NCBI RefSeq assembly: GCF_002105465.1
Contig: NZ_NCSQ01000172.1
Coordinates: forward strand, 1 to 47,004
Direction of reading: 5' to 3'
DNA length: 47,004 nt
From: Aquidulcibacter paucihalophilus
GTDB lineage: Bacteria > Pseudomonadota > Alphaproteobacteria > Caulobacterales > Aquidulcibacteraceae
The notes beneath the pieces were generated by a model, which saw nothing but the letters and a program-made list of their open reading frames with translations, did not search any database and was not told the origin of the DNA. Numbering within the stretch: the first letter of the stretch is position 1; each line of letters opens with the position of its first letter. Position numbers and translations under genes: made by a program. Shown here one piece after another: positions 7,258-16,638 of this stretch.

Positions 7258-8721
7258 ATGACCCTCTTCCGCCCAGCTGTTATTGAAGCCCAGCGCCGAC
7301 GTGTCTTCGGCAGTGTGACGCTACATCAGCCTGCTCGGCTCGCGGCATTCACGGCCGTGGCGGTCATCAGCGTCGCAATCGGCACGGCCTATCTGGCGCT
7401 GGGCCAATATGCACGCAAGGAGACCGTGGCGGGGTGGATCGCGCCAGAGGCGGGTTTGTCTGCCGTCTATGCGCCGCGTGGTGGGGTGGCGGATGCCGTG
7501 CTGGTACGCCAAGGCGATATGGTGGCTGAAGGACAGCCCTTACTGCGGTTTGCCTTGGATGTGTCTGGCACCGATGGTGCCGTGGTGCCGTTGCAGCGGG
7601 CACAGACGCGGGCGCGCTTGACCGAGATTGAGCTGCAGGCCGCTGCCAGTGCTCAGCGCTTTGCTGAAGAGAGTCGCAGGCTCGCTGAACGGGCTAGTGC
7701 CACGCTCGACCGCTTTGCAGCCGAAGATGCGCGCCTGATGGAGGCGGCACGCGGCAGTGCCAATCGCTTTACCCAGGATGATGCGCGCTTAGCAGATCGT
7801 GCGATGGCCGCGCGTGCTGACGCCAGCCGCCTTGAGGCCAGCCGCGAGCTTGCCCAAGGCCAATTGGCCATCTCTGAACGCGCCGAAGCTCAAGCCCGTA
7901 CTTTGGTGACCAAAGGCTTTATGGCCAGCACCGAGGCTGATCGGCGGGCGCAAGCCACGATTGCCGCCCGCTCCCAAGTAGCTGAGCTAAATCGACAAAT
8001 TCAATCCCGGCTCGACGAGGCCAAGGATTATGACCGTCAGCGCCAATCCCTGCGTGCCGTCCACCAAGCCGAACTGGCCGACATTGCTCGCCAGCGCGCC
8101 ACTTTGTCCGCCTCTCGCTCTGGTGAAACCAAAGACCTGATGCGGCAACGCCAAGCACTCGCGCCTGCACGCGCCTCAGAAGCCAGTCAGTTGCGAAGCG
8201 CGAAGACACAATTGGAAACAGGGCTGACAGAGCTTTCGGTGCAAGACGGCTATGTCGTGCGTGCCCCTGTTGCTGGCCGAGTGGCTAGCCTCAATATTCG
8301 CCCCGGTGAAGCGGCGAATCCCAATGTGCCCTTGATCAATCTCGCCCCCAAGGGCAGCCCGATGGAAGCGCAAATCCTTGTACCCACGCGCGCGGCAGGC
8401 TTTATCACCGAAGGCCAGCGCGTGCGCCTCATGGTAGATGCTTTTCCGTTTCAGCAATTCGGGGCCATTCAAGGCGAAGTGCGCGAAATCGCCCGCTCGG
8501 CGCTCCGCCCCGGCGAGATCGCGGCCCCCATCGAGTTCAGAGAACCGGTCTACCGCATCCGCGTGGCGCTGACTGGCCCCGGCATCCAAGCCTACGGCAA
8601 AGACCGCCCCCTGCAACCCGGCATGACGTTGAAGGCCGATGTCATCACCGACAAACGCACTTTTATGAGTTGGCTGCTTGACCCGCTTCTCGCAGCGCGG
8701 GCGCGGGCTGCTGCAGGGTGA
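7258..8721 (+). CDS. HlyD/CvaA-type membrane fusion protein for peptide export
   Basis: The 487-residue protein has one N-terminal membrane helix (about 24-46), a lipoyl/barrel segment starting GWIAPEAGLSAVYAPRGG, a long Ala/Arg/Glu-rich coiled coil (about 110-320), then the second half of the lipoyl domain (VRAPVAGRVASLNIRPGE) and a beta-barrel. The start LFRPAVIEAQRRRVFG is typical of the CvaA/MchE/RaxA branch, which pairs with peptidase-containing ABC exporters of double-glycine peptides. The ATG at 7258 was chosen because the family usually begins close to LFRP; a TTG at 7240 is the alternative. The expected ABC transporter gene is not adjacent: downstream there is no gene on this strand until 11267. 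Confidence 0.85.
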   Translation: MTLFRPAVIEAQRRRVFGSVTLHQPARLAAFTAVAVISVAIGTAYLALGQYARKETVAGWIAPEAGLSAVYAPRGGVADAVLVRQGDMVAEGQPLLRFALDVSGTDGAVVPLQRAQTRARLTEIELQAAASAQRFAEESRRLAERASATLDRFAAEDARLMEAARGSANRFTQDDARLADRAMAARADASRLEASRELAQGQLAISERAEAQARTLVTKGFMASTEADRRAQATIAARSQVAELNRQIQSRLDEAKDYDRQRQSLRAVHQAELADIARQRATLSASRSGETKDLMRQRQALAPARASEASQLRSAKTQLETGLTELSVQDGYVVRAPVAGRVASLNIRPGEAANPNVPLINLAPKGSPMEAQILVPTRAAGFITEGQRVRLMVDAFPFQQFGAIQGEVREIARSALRPGEIAAPIEFREPVYRIRVALTGPGIQAYGKDRPLQPGMTLKADVITDKRTFMSWLLDPLLAARARAAAG

Positions 8722-9197
8722 GCGGTCATTTCTGATTAGGATGGAAGGTTATTTGATGTTACTTTAAGTCATCATATCTATCATCTTGGCCGCAATTGAG
8801 CGAGGGGGCGACGCGACGACGCGCCGTACAGATACTGTACGATATCACTTTGCAATCTCCAGCAGGCGGCACTTCTTCGCATCAATCAATATGGAGAGAA
8901 GCGCTCCACAATAAATTTACGAGTTGGCCGGAAGATGCATGCCTACACGATTGGTTTGGTGCACCCGACAACATGGATCATGACAGAGCTCGACCTCAAT
9001 AAGGAGGATTGATATAGTTCTATTCTTGGTGTGGATCTGCAAATGCGCAAGGCCGCAGAGAGGGCAGAGTTGACAGTTGCAAAACCAACTCATAGCTGCC
9101 TAGCTTCAGGCCCTGCTGATTTGGAAATGGGCTGACTGTTACTTGTGCTCAGGTTATTGGCCACACTGCAATCGCTGCACTGCGGCCACGGTTGCCA
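8722..9197. other. Intergenic region with no supported gene
   Basis: This 476-bp gap lies between the convergent membrane fusion and aminotransferase genes. A TTG-started frame at 8796-9002 encodes 68 residues with an internal Ala-Gly-Gly, but it lacks a microcin-like leader and no family was recognised. An AAGGAGG sequence near 9001 is followed by TTG-ATA-TAG and so leads to no protein. The stretch may hold decayed sequence. Confidence 0.5.
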
Positions 9198-10937
9198 CTA
9201 AGTCCGTATCGAAGCTAGAAATGTTTCCACCATTGAGGGTGTCAAGCCGCTGGCAGTAAACTTAGCGGCCCGATAAGTTGTCCTAGATGGCGGATCCGCC
9301 GACGCCTTCAAGTGTTGCTTAGCTCTGCTGTCGATTTTAATCACATCAGTCCGAATGTACTCAAAGCCAAACTCTCGGAAGAGCCTATAGCTTGCTGGGT
9401 TTAATCCAACCCTCCGTCCCTTGGAATCGATAAAGTCACTTGGAAACTGGCGGATAAATGCGACGGGGTTATAGCTAGGGAAGTGCCTTAATGCTTGGTC
9501 GAGTGCCTTAGCGACAGCGATTCTTGGTTGCATCGAGCTCGCGCCAAAGCGCTTGGCCACCGAGCCAATTACAATTTCGCGGTCTTGGTTGGGCGTCGCC
9601 ACAGCCACCGCATCAATCTCTGGAACATCGGAGTGCGAATTAAACTGGACTGCTAGGAACGATCCAGCGTCCAGCAAGTCTCGCGCATCAACATACAATA
9701 GTGAGCCCGCCGCAGTTCCGTTATAGTCAGCCTTGATGGAACTTGAAATAAAGCCGCTAATGGCGTTCGCAACATCTGGTCTGCTCCAGTCTAAGCTTTC
9801 AATGGAAGCTGCGACGCGGCGGCCCTCACCTTCTGCACCGCCCGCAACCTTCAAACTTACCCACTCCTTCGTCCGGGCGATAATCGCGTCGGCCTCAGCT
9901 TTCACCGTCACGGAGATTCTTACCACATGGCTTCCAAGCCCCTCCGGCATGGGGCGTTGAGCCTGCACCATGATGCCCCCTGCTGCCAAAAACCGCACGA
10001 AGCTTGAGGCTTTGCTGGCACCGTCAAAGTAAATATTGACCCAAGCAGCTCCGCCACTAACCACACGTGCTTGGCCAAGGAGCTCCTTCCGCAAGCCCTC
10101 TGCTAAAACGACCTCGGTCTGGCGGATTACTTCATTTATCGCCAAGACAAGTTCTGGCCGCCGCACCAATGCCTTGACAATTTGAAAGCCGCCAAGACCC
10201 ACTGGGTAGGGGTAAGCTGCCTGACCTGCCGCTGCAAGTAGAGTCGGATCAGTTGACAGAAGCCAGCTTTGGCGGATCGCCGGCACAAAGAGAGTTTTGC
10301 TGACCGGGATCAGGATTTCGACGCCAGTTAAACCTAGGTCGAGTATAGCTTTGGCAGTTTCGCGAACGCCACTTCCGGCAATCTCAGCGTATGCTAGGTC
10401 CAAGCATACGATTGCGCTTGGGCACGCCGCCTTGATTCTTGATACCCAGTTTGGAGCATCTATGACGGTGAGGCCCGGATTTGTGCGGCCAGCTGTCAAG
10501 GGAACAAATGGTCGAACGCGGCCAGACAACTCCTGTAGGAGCCACTCGAGGTTCCGCGGGTCATAGCCCGGAACTGATTTTGATCGAAAAATGGGTATGC
10601 CAAGCTGTTCTGGCCTAGAATAGCCAGCAAAATCGCCGCTAACCATCACAACAGATTTGCATCGATAAATCGACGGTGCCTCAGTTAAGTGACTCATGCC
10701 GCTCCCACCGATCAAGATTGAGTCAATTGGCTGGTCGAGATAGCTGGCGACGTCTTCGCGCACACCAAAAAAGTCCCGTTGGTAAGCAAAGAAATCGGCC
10801 GCCCGAGCGGCGGCTTCAACAATCGCCACAAAATCCGGAGCATAGCGGGAAATGCCTGCGCCCACGGTGTTCGAATCGGCGACTATCATAAGATCTGCTT
10901 GGGCCTTAGGTTGAGTATCGAGAAATTGATCGCTCAT
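9198..10937 (-). CDS. PLP-dependent class I/II (HisC-like) aminotransferase with extra C-terminal domain
   Basis: The 579-residue protein has an N-terminal aminotransferase of the histidinol-phosphate aminotransferase type, about residues 14-365. Visible landmarks are ADSNTVGAG (HisC LSSNENPLG), the TNPG segment, Asp180 and Tyr183 in CLDLAY, and the PLP-binding lysine Lys214 in PVSKTLF. The C-terminal 200 residues are not part of that family; the segment NPASYRLFREFGFEYIR (about 525-541) resembles the end of a GNAT acetyltransferase fold, a tentative match. No signal peptide is present. The gene stands alone, convergent with the membrane fusion gene and divergent from the STAND-like gene. Substrate is unknown; an amino acid or amino-phosphate transamination is expected from the family. 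Whether it belongs to the microcin-like cluster cannot be told. Confidence 0.72.
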   Translation of the reverse strand: MSDQFLDTQPKAQADLMIVADSNTVGAGISRYAPDFVAIVEAAARAADFFAYQRDFFGVREDVASYLDQPIDSILIGGSGMSHLTEAPSIYRCKSVVMVSGDFAGYSRPEQLGIPIFRSKSVPGYDPRNLEWLLQELSGRVRPFVPLTAGRTNPGLTVIDAPNWVSRIKAACPSAIVCLDLAYAEIAGSGVRETAKAILDLGLTGVEILIPVSKTLFVPAIRQSWLLSTDPTLLAAAGQAAYPYPVGLGGFQIVKALVRRPELVLAINEVIRQTEVVLAEGLRKELLGQARVVSGGAAWVNIYFDGASKASSFVRFLAAGGIMVQAQRPMPEGLGSHVVRISVTVKAEADAIIARTKEWVSLKVAGGAEGEGRRVAASIESLDWSRPDVANAISGFISSSIKADYNGTAAGSLLYVDARDLLDAGSFLAVQFNSHSDVPEIDAVAVATPNQDREIVIGSVAKRFGASSMQPRIAVAKALDQALRHFPSYNPVAFIRQFPSDFIDSKGRRVGLNPASYRLFREFGFEYIRTDVIKIDSRAKQHLKASADPPSRTTYRAAKFTASGLTPSMVETFLASIRT

Positions 10938-11266
10938 CTTTTCGTCTCCTATCGTTGTCTTGCCATCAAAGGCCAGCAGAAGCCTAAAGACAACAGAAAA
11001 GAAAAATTTGTTTAATTTTATTTCAGAAAAAAGATGAACAATTTTCTACTTAATTATCAAAAAGATAAAAATTTCTCATTCATGAATAATCTGGATATCA
11101 TTGTGCAACTTCCTCGAAATTGATCGCAATATTGACTTCAACTGCTAAACGTGGACAAAATTATCTTTTTGAGAACATAATCTGCAAAATTTGCAAAAAA
11201 TTTCATTGACCGGCTTTTGTATCGAAGATAGGCTCATTTTTTTTGACCTTTAGGGATGGCTGGCAG
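10938..11266. promoter_or_regulatory. AT-rich divergent intergenic region
   Basis: The 329-bp gap between divergent genes has long A and T runs unlike the flanking coding sequence. It should contain promoters in both directions. TTGACT (near 11131) and TTGACC (near 11208) look like -35 elements toward the rightward gene, but no good -10 was found at standard spacing. No gene is seen. Confidence 0.45.
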
Positions 11267-14200
11267 ATGGCGGCGTACAGACGGCGAGATGCATTAGAAA
11301 GACTCTGGGCGACCATGCATCTATGGCATTCCGCAGCGCTTTCAGGTGTTTGGAGAAGGTCGAAAAGGCTCCAAAAGGAACGACTTGCCGACATCATAGG
11401 AATGTTTGGAGTTTCAAGCTCATCCGGCTTGGACGACCAGACCAGTGCGGACACCGGCATGTATCGAAGTTCTTGGATTCTGGAAGATGTTCTAGCCTTG
11501 CCGGAGGTCGACAAAATTCCCAGTTCATTGCGCCTTTCAGATCGTCTAGTCCTGACGGTGATTGACGATTTCCTTTTGACGGCGCGCACTAATGAAATGA
11601 CGTCTACTAGCGAGAGCTACAAAAGACGCCGCAATAAACAGTTCGTTCATATTTCAAAACTGTTCGATCTAGACTCCAAGACTAACAATCCAATGCAGAG
11701 AGTTAGGCAGAGTTTGATACAGCTGCAGGACGAATTTCTGGACGCGCTTCAGTTCAAAGGTGCAAATTCTGGCGGAAGAGGGGGCGGGATCGCCTCCTCA
11801 GCACTTGAAAAGGCATGGAGCGGACCGAAGGCAATTGAACAACTATATTGTTACCTAGAGGGCAAGCAGGAACAGCCATTTATGCGCCATGCTGCCCCGT
11901 TTATTGAGGACCACAGTAGAAGCTTAATGAAGGAACAAGTGCAGTCGCTTATTGAACGCAACGGAAGACCTGCCCCATTGATTTGCGTCCACGGACAAGA
12001 AATGCGACATGGCTTGGAAGCGATCGCTGCTTCGATTCCGAAATGGCAAGCACTAGGCGATGATCGGCAGATTTTGGTTCTTCCACTTGTGCCAGTTGGG
12101 GATGTGCGCGATCCAAAGCGCTTTTCGCATGCGCTTACGTTTGATGAGATTCTTGGAAAGTTGAGCGCTTTTGCCGCGCATGGGATAGATGCGGTTGAGG
12201 AAGCCAAGCCTGTCAATGCTAACGAGAATATTTTCCAAGTTATTGAGGAAATTCGACGCAACTTAGCCCATACCCCAAGGATTATCGTTTTTCATGGCTA
12301 TGAAGAGTTTGAAAGTCGATTTCAGCCGACATTAGCTGCCCATTGCCGTGATGATTATATAAGGTCGCTTGTGATACGACTTCTTGAACCACCGGTTGGA
12401 CGTCGGCTTGAGGATACCGCGTTTCTTGATTTCGACCGCTTTGCAGAGAATCAAATAATAATCACGACCAACCGGGCGCTTGATTGGTCTCTCATGGCAG
12501 AGATCAAGCCTGGTTGGCCCACCGAACCCATCTGTGTCCCAGTGCCTTTGCCGGTCGCGAGGTGGGAAGAGATCCTAGCCTGCCAAGGTTTAAACAATCC
12601 GTCTTCGACTATTGATGTTGTCCGAAGCTTTCTTCAGAAATATCGTCCACAAAGCGACCTCCACTATCTTGTGGATTGGATTTGCTCAGAGATAAGTCAA
12701 ACTCATCCAGTGCCGAAGTCGTGGGCGGGATGGGACCCCCTACGCATTCAAGACGTGACGAACCCCAATAAAGTTCTGATCTCAAATATCTGCAGCTATC
12801 TTGAATATTCAAACCCCAAGCTACTTGCCGTTATGTTAGTTGTGTCGCTTGTGCCCGATGGTCTAAGGCGCACGACACTCTTGTCGATTGTTAGCCGTTT
12901 GCAGGCTGTCGCTCTCGAAGATTGTATCTGCCTGGGTTTTCGAGCATTAAAGTGCCTAACAGAGAACGACTTAACATTAGCTCTAGGCAGAGCACGGAAC
13001 ATAATTGGGGAATATCGTCCTGACCAAGTGGCTGGACTTGATCCCCAAGAAAATGCCCCAGTTGCAATTGCTTTTCTTTCGTCGCAGATACGAAAAGCTG
13101 TACAAGAGTGGTTCTGTGATCGCCTTATCTTTCGCGGTGATCAATCTCAACAGCAATATTTCCATTTGATACAAAGGCTCCTCTTTGATCAATGTCTGGT
13201 TCAACTTGATGATGCAATTCAGATGTCCGCTCGCTTCGGCGGAGACTCAATACGCCCATGGCGACGTGTCCTAAGTGCAGTTTACCACGGCGTTCAATCT
13301 ATTCCTGTGGATTTTGGCGAAGATTATCGTGGAAGTGTAAATGTTCTTCAGTATCGAACGGCTTTTGCAACTGCCTTGCGAGCCGATTTCGGTTGCTCTG
13401 ATTTTGATGGAAGATCGTTATGGAAATTCATATATCACGTTTTGATTGTGCAGCTTCTGGAAGCGCCACCAAGCTGGAACCTCACGCGGACTTTCGCGCT
13501 CGATGAGTTAAAGCTCGCACTGTTGAGCGCATGTGACAAGCCATGGCTATTGTGGGGGGTATCTGCCGAGCATGTCTTTCTTAATGGCTCAATGGTGGAA
13601 AGCATCTGGGAGGATGGCGATGTCCAGCGCGATCAATACGATGCATCAATTCTTCATGCCCTTTGGATGAGTAACAAACTAGATCTGGCGTTGACCCGGA
13701 TGGGCACTCAAGGGTTAAGAGGTGTAACCTCCGACACATCGTGTAAGCGACAACCAATCAGCTTTGCCGTCTTTAAGCGGCAGCTCGATATTCTGTTGCT
13801 GGCCAATGACTACAGAGACCCAGGAAACAATATACTGGATATTCAGTATTGGCCGGATCAAATCTCAGAGCTTGCTACAGACATCCAACTGGAAAAAATT
13901 TGGTCGCGGCTTTTTAACTTAAGCCAACAGCTCACTAAACGGTTACTTCTGCATTGCGAGGCTCGTCGACTGCCCACGCTTGCCGAATTGGAAACATCAA
14001 TGGCACCGGAAATTGACGAAGCGCTCGGTGAGGCGGGTCCGCCTTTGATTGCGAGGCTTGAGGTTGTCATTGATGCTCTTCTTAGAGCGGGCGAGTTGAA
14101 CGCCAATCTGGCTGACTTGGCTCTAAAGCAGGCCACCTCTGGTAATCTCAACCAAAATGATCGAGTCTTCGGATTTTTACGCGCGCTGGGATTTTTTCTC

Positions 14201-14779
14201 GTAGCGGATTTCGCTTGGCGAAGACAACAGCGTGCAAATCCTTCAATCGGGAGCAAGTTCGCAAATGGACATGGCTCTAGAGTGGCAATTAGAGTGGCAC
14301 TCAAACTTCGTACGCTTTTGACGTTGCCCGACCGGGCTGTGGCTTTATCACAGTTTGAAACCAATGAAGACCTGTTGCTAATCTTTGCCTTAAGACTCTC
14401 GAATCATCTAGCAATGTGTTTGCTTAGGTTTCCTCGCGAGCGTGCCAATCTCTTGATACTGCGTGCAACAATACTTCGCTTAACCGGCAGAACAAGTGAA
14501 TGGCGGCAAGCACTTCATTACCTTGCGGAGGCTGACAGCATCGTCTTGTCTCTTGGTCAGACAGCTCGTGAGCGGATGAGGGTCGCGCTAGAGCGGCTAA
14601 AATGGCATAAAAAGCTAAAGAGCATTCAACCTGGGCATCTCGAATTGGCAGGCACTTGGGTTGATGACTTGATCAACTATGATCTTTCGGTCCTAAGATG
14701 CAGGTCTCAAGACCCCGCCTCAATTCCGCTTTGGTTTGCTATCTCTCAAAGAATGGAGCACTCAATCGATGATGCCTAA
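11267..14779 (+). CDS. Large STAND-like NTPase-fold protein with degenerate P-loop
   Basis: From the ATG at 11267 (AGGGA about 9 bp upstream) the protein has 1170 residues; a TTG at 11243 is the alternative. Residues 1-200 are helical and unrecognised. At about 238-249 the sequence LICVHGQEMRHG sits where a STAND NTPase would have its Walker A loop, but the GK(T/S) is missing. RIIVFHGYEEF (about 338-348) resembles Walker B, and QIIITTNR (about 396-403) resembles the sensor strand. The remaining 750 residues are helix-rich with no clear repeat. STAND proteins are signal-sensing scaffolds in conflict and apoptosis-like pathways. Here nucleotide hydrolysis is doubtful. The gene lies upstream of the TIR and SLOG genes on the same strand, separated by 305 bp. 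The call is fold-level only. Confidence 0.5.
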   Translation: MAAYRRRDALERLWATMHLWHSAALSGVWRRSKRLQKERLADIIGMFGVSSSSGLDDQTSADTGMYRSSWILEDVLALPEVDKIPSSLRLSDRLVLTVIDDFLLTARTNEMTSTSESYKRRRNKQFVHISKLFDLDSKTNNPMQRVRQSLIQLQDEFLDALQFKGANSGGRGGGIASSALEKAWSGPKAIEQLYCYLEGKQEQPFMRHAAPFIEDHSRSLMKEQVQSLIERNGRPAPLICVHGQEMRHGLEAIAASIPKWQALGDDRQILVLPLVPVGDVRDPKRFSHALTFDEILGKLSAFAAHGIDAVEEAKPVNANENIFQVIEEIRRNLAHTPRIIVFHGYEEFESRFQPTLAAHCRDDYIRSLVIRLLEPPVGRRLEDTAFLDFDRFAENQIIITTNRALDWSLMAEIKPGWPTEPICVPVPLPVARWEEILACQGLNNPSSTIDVVRSFLQKYRPQSDLHYLVDWICSEISQTHPVPKSWAGWDPLRIQDVTNPNKVLISNICSYLEYSNPKLLAVMLVVSLVPDGLRRTTLLSIVSRLQAVALEDCICLGFRALKCLTENDLTLALGRARNIIGEYRPDQVAGLDPQENAPVAIAFLSSQIRKAVQEWFCDRLIFRGDQSQQQYFHLIQRLLFDQCLVQLDDAIQMSARFGGDSIRPWRRVLSAVYHGVQSIPVDFGEDYRGSVNVLQYRTAFATALRADFGCSDFDGRSLWKFIYHVLIVQLLEAPPSWNLTRTFALDELKLALLSACDKPWLLWGVSAEHVFLNGSMVESIWEDGDVQRDQYDASILHALWMSNKLDLALTRMGTQGLRGVTSDTSCKRQPISFAVFKRQLDILLLANDYRDPGNNILDIQYWPDQISELATDIQLEKIWSRLFNLSQQLTKRLLLHCEARRLPTLAELETSMAPEIDEALGEAGPPLIARLEVVIDALLRAGELNANLADLALKQATSGNLNQNDRVFGFLRALGFFLVADFAWRRQQRANPSIGSKFANGHGSRVAIRVALKLRTLLTLPDRAVALSQFETNEDLLLIFALRLSNHLAMCLLRFPRERANLLILRATILRLTGRTSEWRQALHYLAEADSIVLSLGQTARERMRVALERLKWHKKLKSIQPGHLELAGTWVDDLINYDLSVLRCRSQDPASIPLWFAISQRMEHSIDDA

Positions 14780-15084
14780 TCGACCCCTTTCGACTGCTTT
14801 TTGGACCCAAGATAGCAGCAAAAGAGAAACATAAAAAATCAGCGGTTTAATCAGCTGAAACGGTGTAAATTGCTGCGTTTAACACTTCCGAAGTAACTGA
14901 TCTCAGCCTTCGACCTAACAGGGCTTCCTTGAATCCGGATTGATGTGGCTTTGAGGGTTAAGCGTTCAGTTTCGGCAAGTCTGAATCCCTCTGATCAATT
15001 CACTTAGTAACTTTAACCACTATTTTGGGTTTGCAATTCTGGTCTTGCCAATGCAAAGCTTGCTGAGGGCGTAGAGGCAAAATC
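14780..15084. promoter_or_regulatory. Intergenic region upstream of the TIR operon
   Basis: This 305-bp gap probably ends the STAND-like transcript and starts the TIR operon. It contains a 10-bp perfect palindrome AATCCGGATT at 14932-14941, which could be an operator. No convincing terminator hairpin and no gene were seen. Confidence 0.35.
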
Positions 15085-16635
15085 ATGAGTGGCACACTCG
15101 GATCAAGTTATAATTTGGCAACATTTGGTGCCTTCGTGAGTTACAGTCATACAGATAAGGCTGCAGCCGGCCGCTTTCACAAAAAGCTCGAATCTTATCG
15201 ACTACCAAAGCGGTTGCTCAAAGATTCCGTAAATTCAAACAAAGATGGTTCGCTTGGACCCATCTTTCGGGACCGCGAAGATTTGCCTGCAGCCGAAGAC
15301 CTTACTGCAAGCGTAAAGCAAGCACTGGCTTTGTCCCGATCACTCTTAGTTCTATGCTCGCCTTCGGCCAAGAACTCTCGCTGGGTGCAATATGAAATCA
15401 ATTTGTTTCGCGAGTTGCACCCCAACCGACCAGTATTGGCTGCACTGCTATACGGCGAACCAGATGAATCGTTCCCGGTCTGTCTGCGAGCGAACTCGGA
15501 GCCGCTAGCTGCTGACCTTCGTAAAAATGGTGATGGACCAGACCTGGGGTTCCTGAAGGTCGTCGCCGGGATTGCCGGAGTACCGCTTGATGCGTTGATC
15601 CAGAGAAACGCTCAACGTCAAATGCGAAGCGTGATGGCAGTCACGGGGCTGGTATCGGTAGTTACAGTAGCAATGGTGATTATGACAACTATCGCACTCC
15701 AAGCACGTAATGAGGCACGGGTTCAACGGGACGAAGCCGAGGGATTGGTTGACTATCTCTTGAATGACCTGCGCGAAGATTTGAATGGCGTCGCGGGGGT
15801 CGCTGTGCTGACCAAAGTCAACAAACGGGCCTTGGCGTACTACGAAAACCAGGAAAGTTTTGAGGACTTGAGCCCTGATAGCTTGGCACGTCGTGCACTT
15901 GCAATTGGCAGGCTTGGCGAAGACGCTATGAACCGTCAGGATTTTCCTTTGGCCAGGCGAAATTTTGAAGAGCGGGTTAGAACTACAAAGCGGCTCCTTG
16001 TAGAGGATCCTACCAATCAAGAACGCATGTTTGATCATGCTGTAAGCCTCAATAGCTTGTCGGTTCTTGCGCAAGCAGAAGGGAACAATAGTAAGGCGCA
16101 GGCTGGTTTCGAAGAAAGTTGGCTGATGTTATCAGCTTTGAAAACCTGGAAAGGCGAGGATCTGAAGCGCCGCCGTGCAACCGCGCTCGTCGCTGGAAAT
16201 CTATGTGCAATGGATGCCTTGAACCAGAGAGTGGCAAAAGAAACGGTTGAAAAATGCAAAATTGCTGTGGAGCTTGGCAAGGTGTTGGTTCGCGACGATG
16301 ATCTGCCATCGCGGTCTGCATACGATTTGGTCTTCAACTTGACTTGGCTCAGCGTTGCCCTGCAACAAGTTGGTAAAATCGACGCGGCCGCAAACGCCCG
16401 TCGAGATGCACTTGCTCTTACAGATCAATTGGCCCTCGAGAACCCACTTAACCGAAAGATCAAGGCCCAGCGGATGGAAACCTACGGCTACTTGTCCAGG
16501 TTCGAGGATCTGGCAAAGCGTCGCTCAATGCTGAAAATCGCGCTATCAATTGGCCGCGACCTAACAGCACTTGACCCTGAACATGAAGCTTGGAAGCAGC
16601 ATGTGAAGAACTATCAACATAGCCTGCAGGAGTGA
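15085..16635 (+). CDS. TIR-domain protein with one transmembrane helix and a helical-repeat C-terminus
   Basis: The 516-residue protein starts with a TIR domain (about 13-165): AFVSYSHTD is the first strand and box, FRDREDL resembles the BB-loop region, and SRWVQYE holds Glu104 at the place of the catalytic glutamate of NAD-cleaving TIR domains (WVxxE). A hydrophobic helix follows at about 183-205, then a charged coiled stretch and TPR-like helical repeats to the end. Bacterial TIR domains often hydrolyse NAD+ or make cyclic nucleotide signals in immunity; which applies here is inference. The TIR side should be cytoplasmic if the helix crosses the inner membrane, leaving the repeats outside. 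It is followed after 3 bp by the next gene, so the two form an operon. AGAGG upstream supports the start. Confidence 0.85.
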   Translation: MSGTLGSSYNLATFGAFVSYSHTDKAAAGRFHKKLESYRLPKRLLKDSVNSNKDGSLGPIFRDREDLPAAEDLTASVKQALALSRSLLVLCSPSAKNSRWVQYEINLFRELHPNRPVLAALLYGEPDESFPVCLRANSEPLAADLRKNGDGPDLGFLKVVAGIAGVPLDALIQRNAQRQMRSVMAVTGLVSVVTVAMVIMTTIALQARNEARVQRDEAEGLVDYLLNDLREDLNGVAGVAVLTKVNKRALAYYENQESFEDLSPDSLARRALAIGRLGEDAMNRQDFPLARRNFEERVRTTKRLLVEDPTNQERMFDHAVSLNSLSVLAQAEGNNSKAQAGFEESWLMLSALKTWKGEDLKRRRATALVAGNLCAMDALNQRVAKETVEKCKIAVELGKVLVRDDDLPSRSAYDLVFNLTWLSVALQQVGKIDAAANARRDALALTDQLALENPLNRKIKAQRMETYGYLSRFEDLAKRRSMLKIALSIGRDLTALDPEHEAWKQHVKNYQHSLQE

Positions 16636-16638
16636 GTT

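Noticed and set aside
8796..9002. 68-codon frame with an Ala-Gly-Gly, considered as a microcin precursor
   Set aside because: It starts with TTG without a ribosome site, the stretch before Gly-Gly does not look like a class II leader, and the C-terminus is not Ser/Gly-rich.
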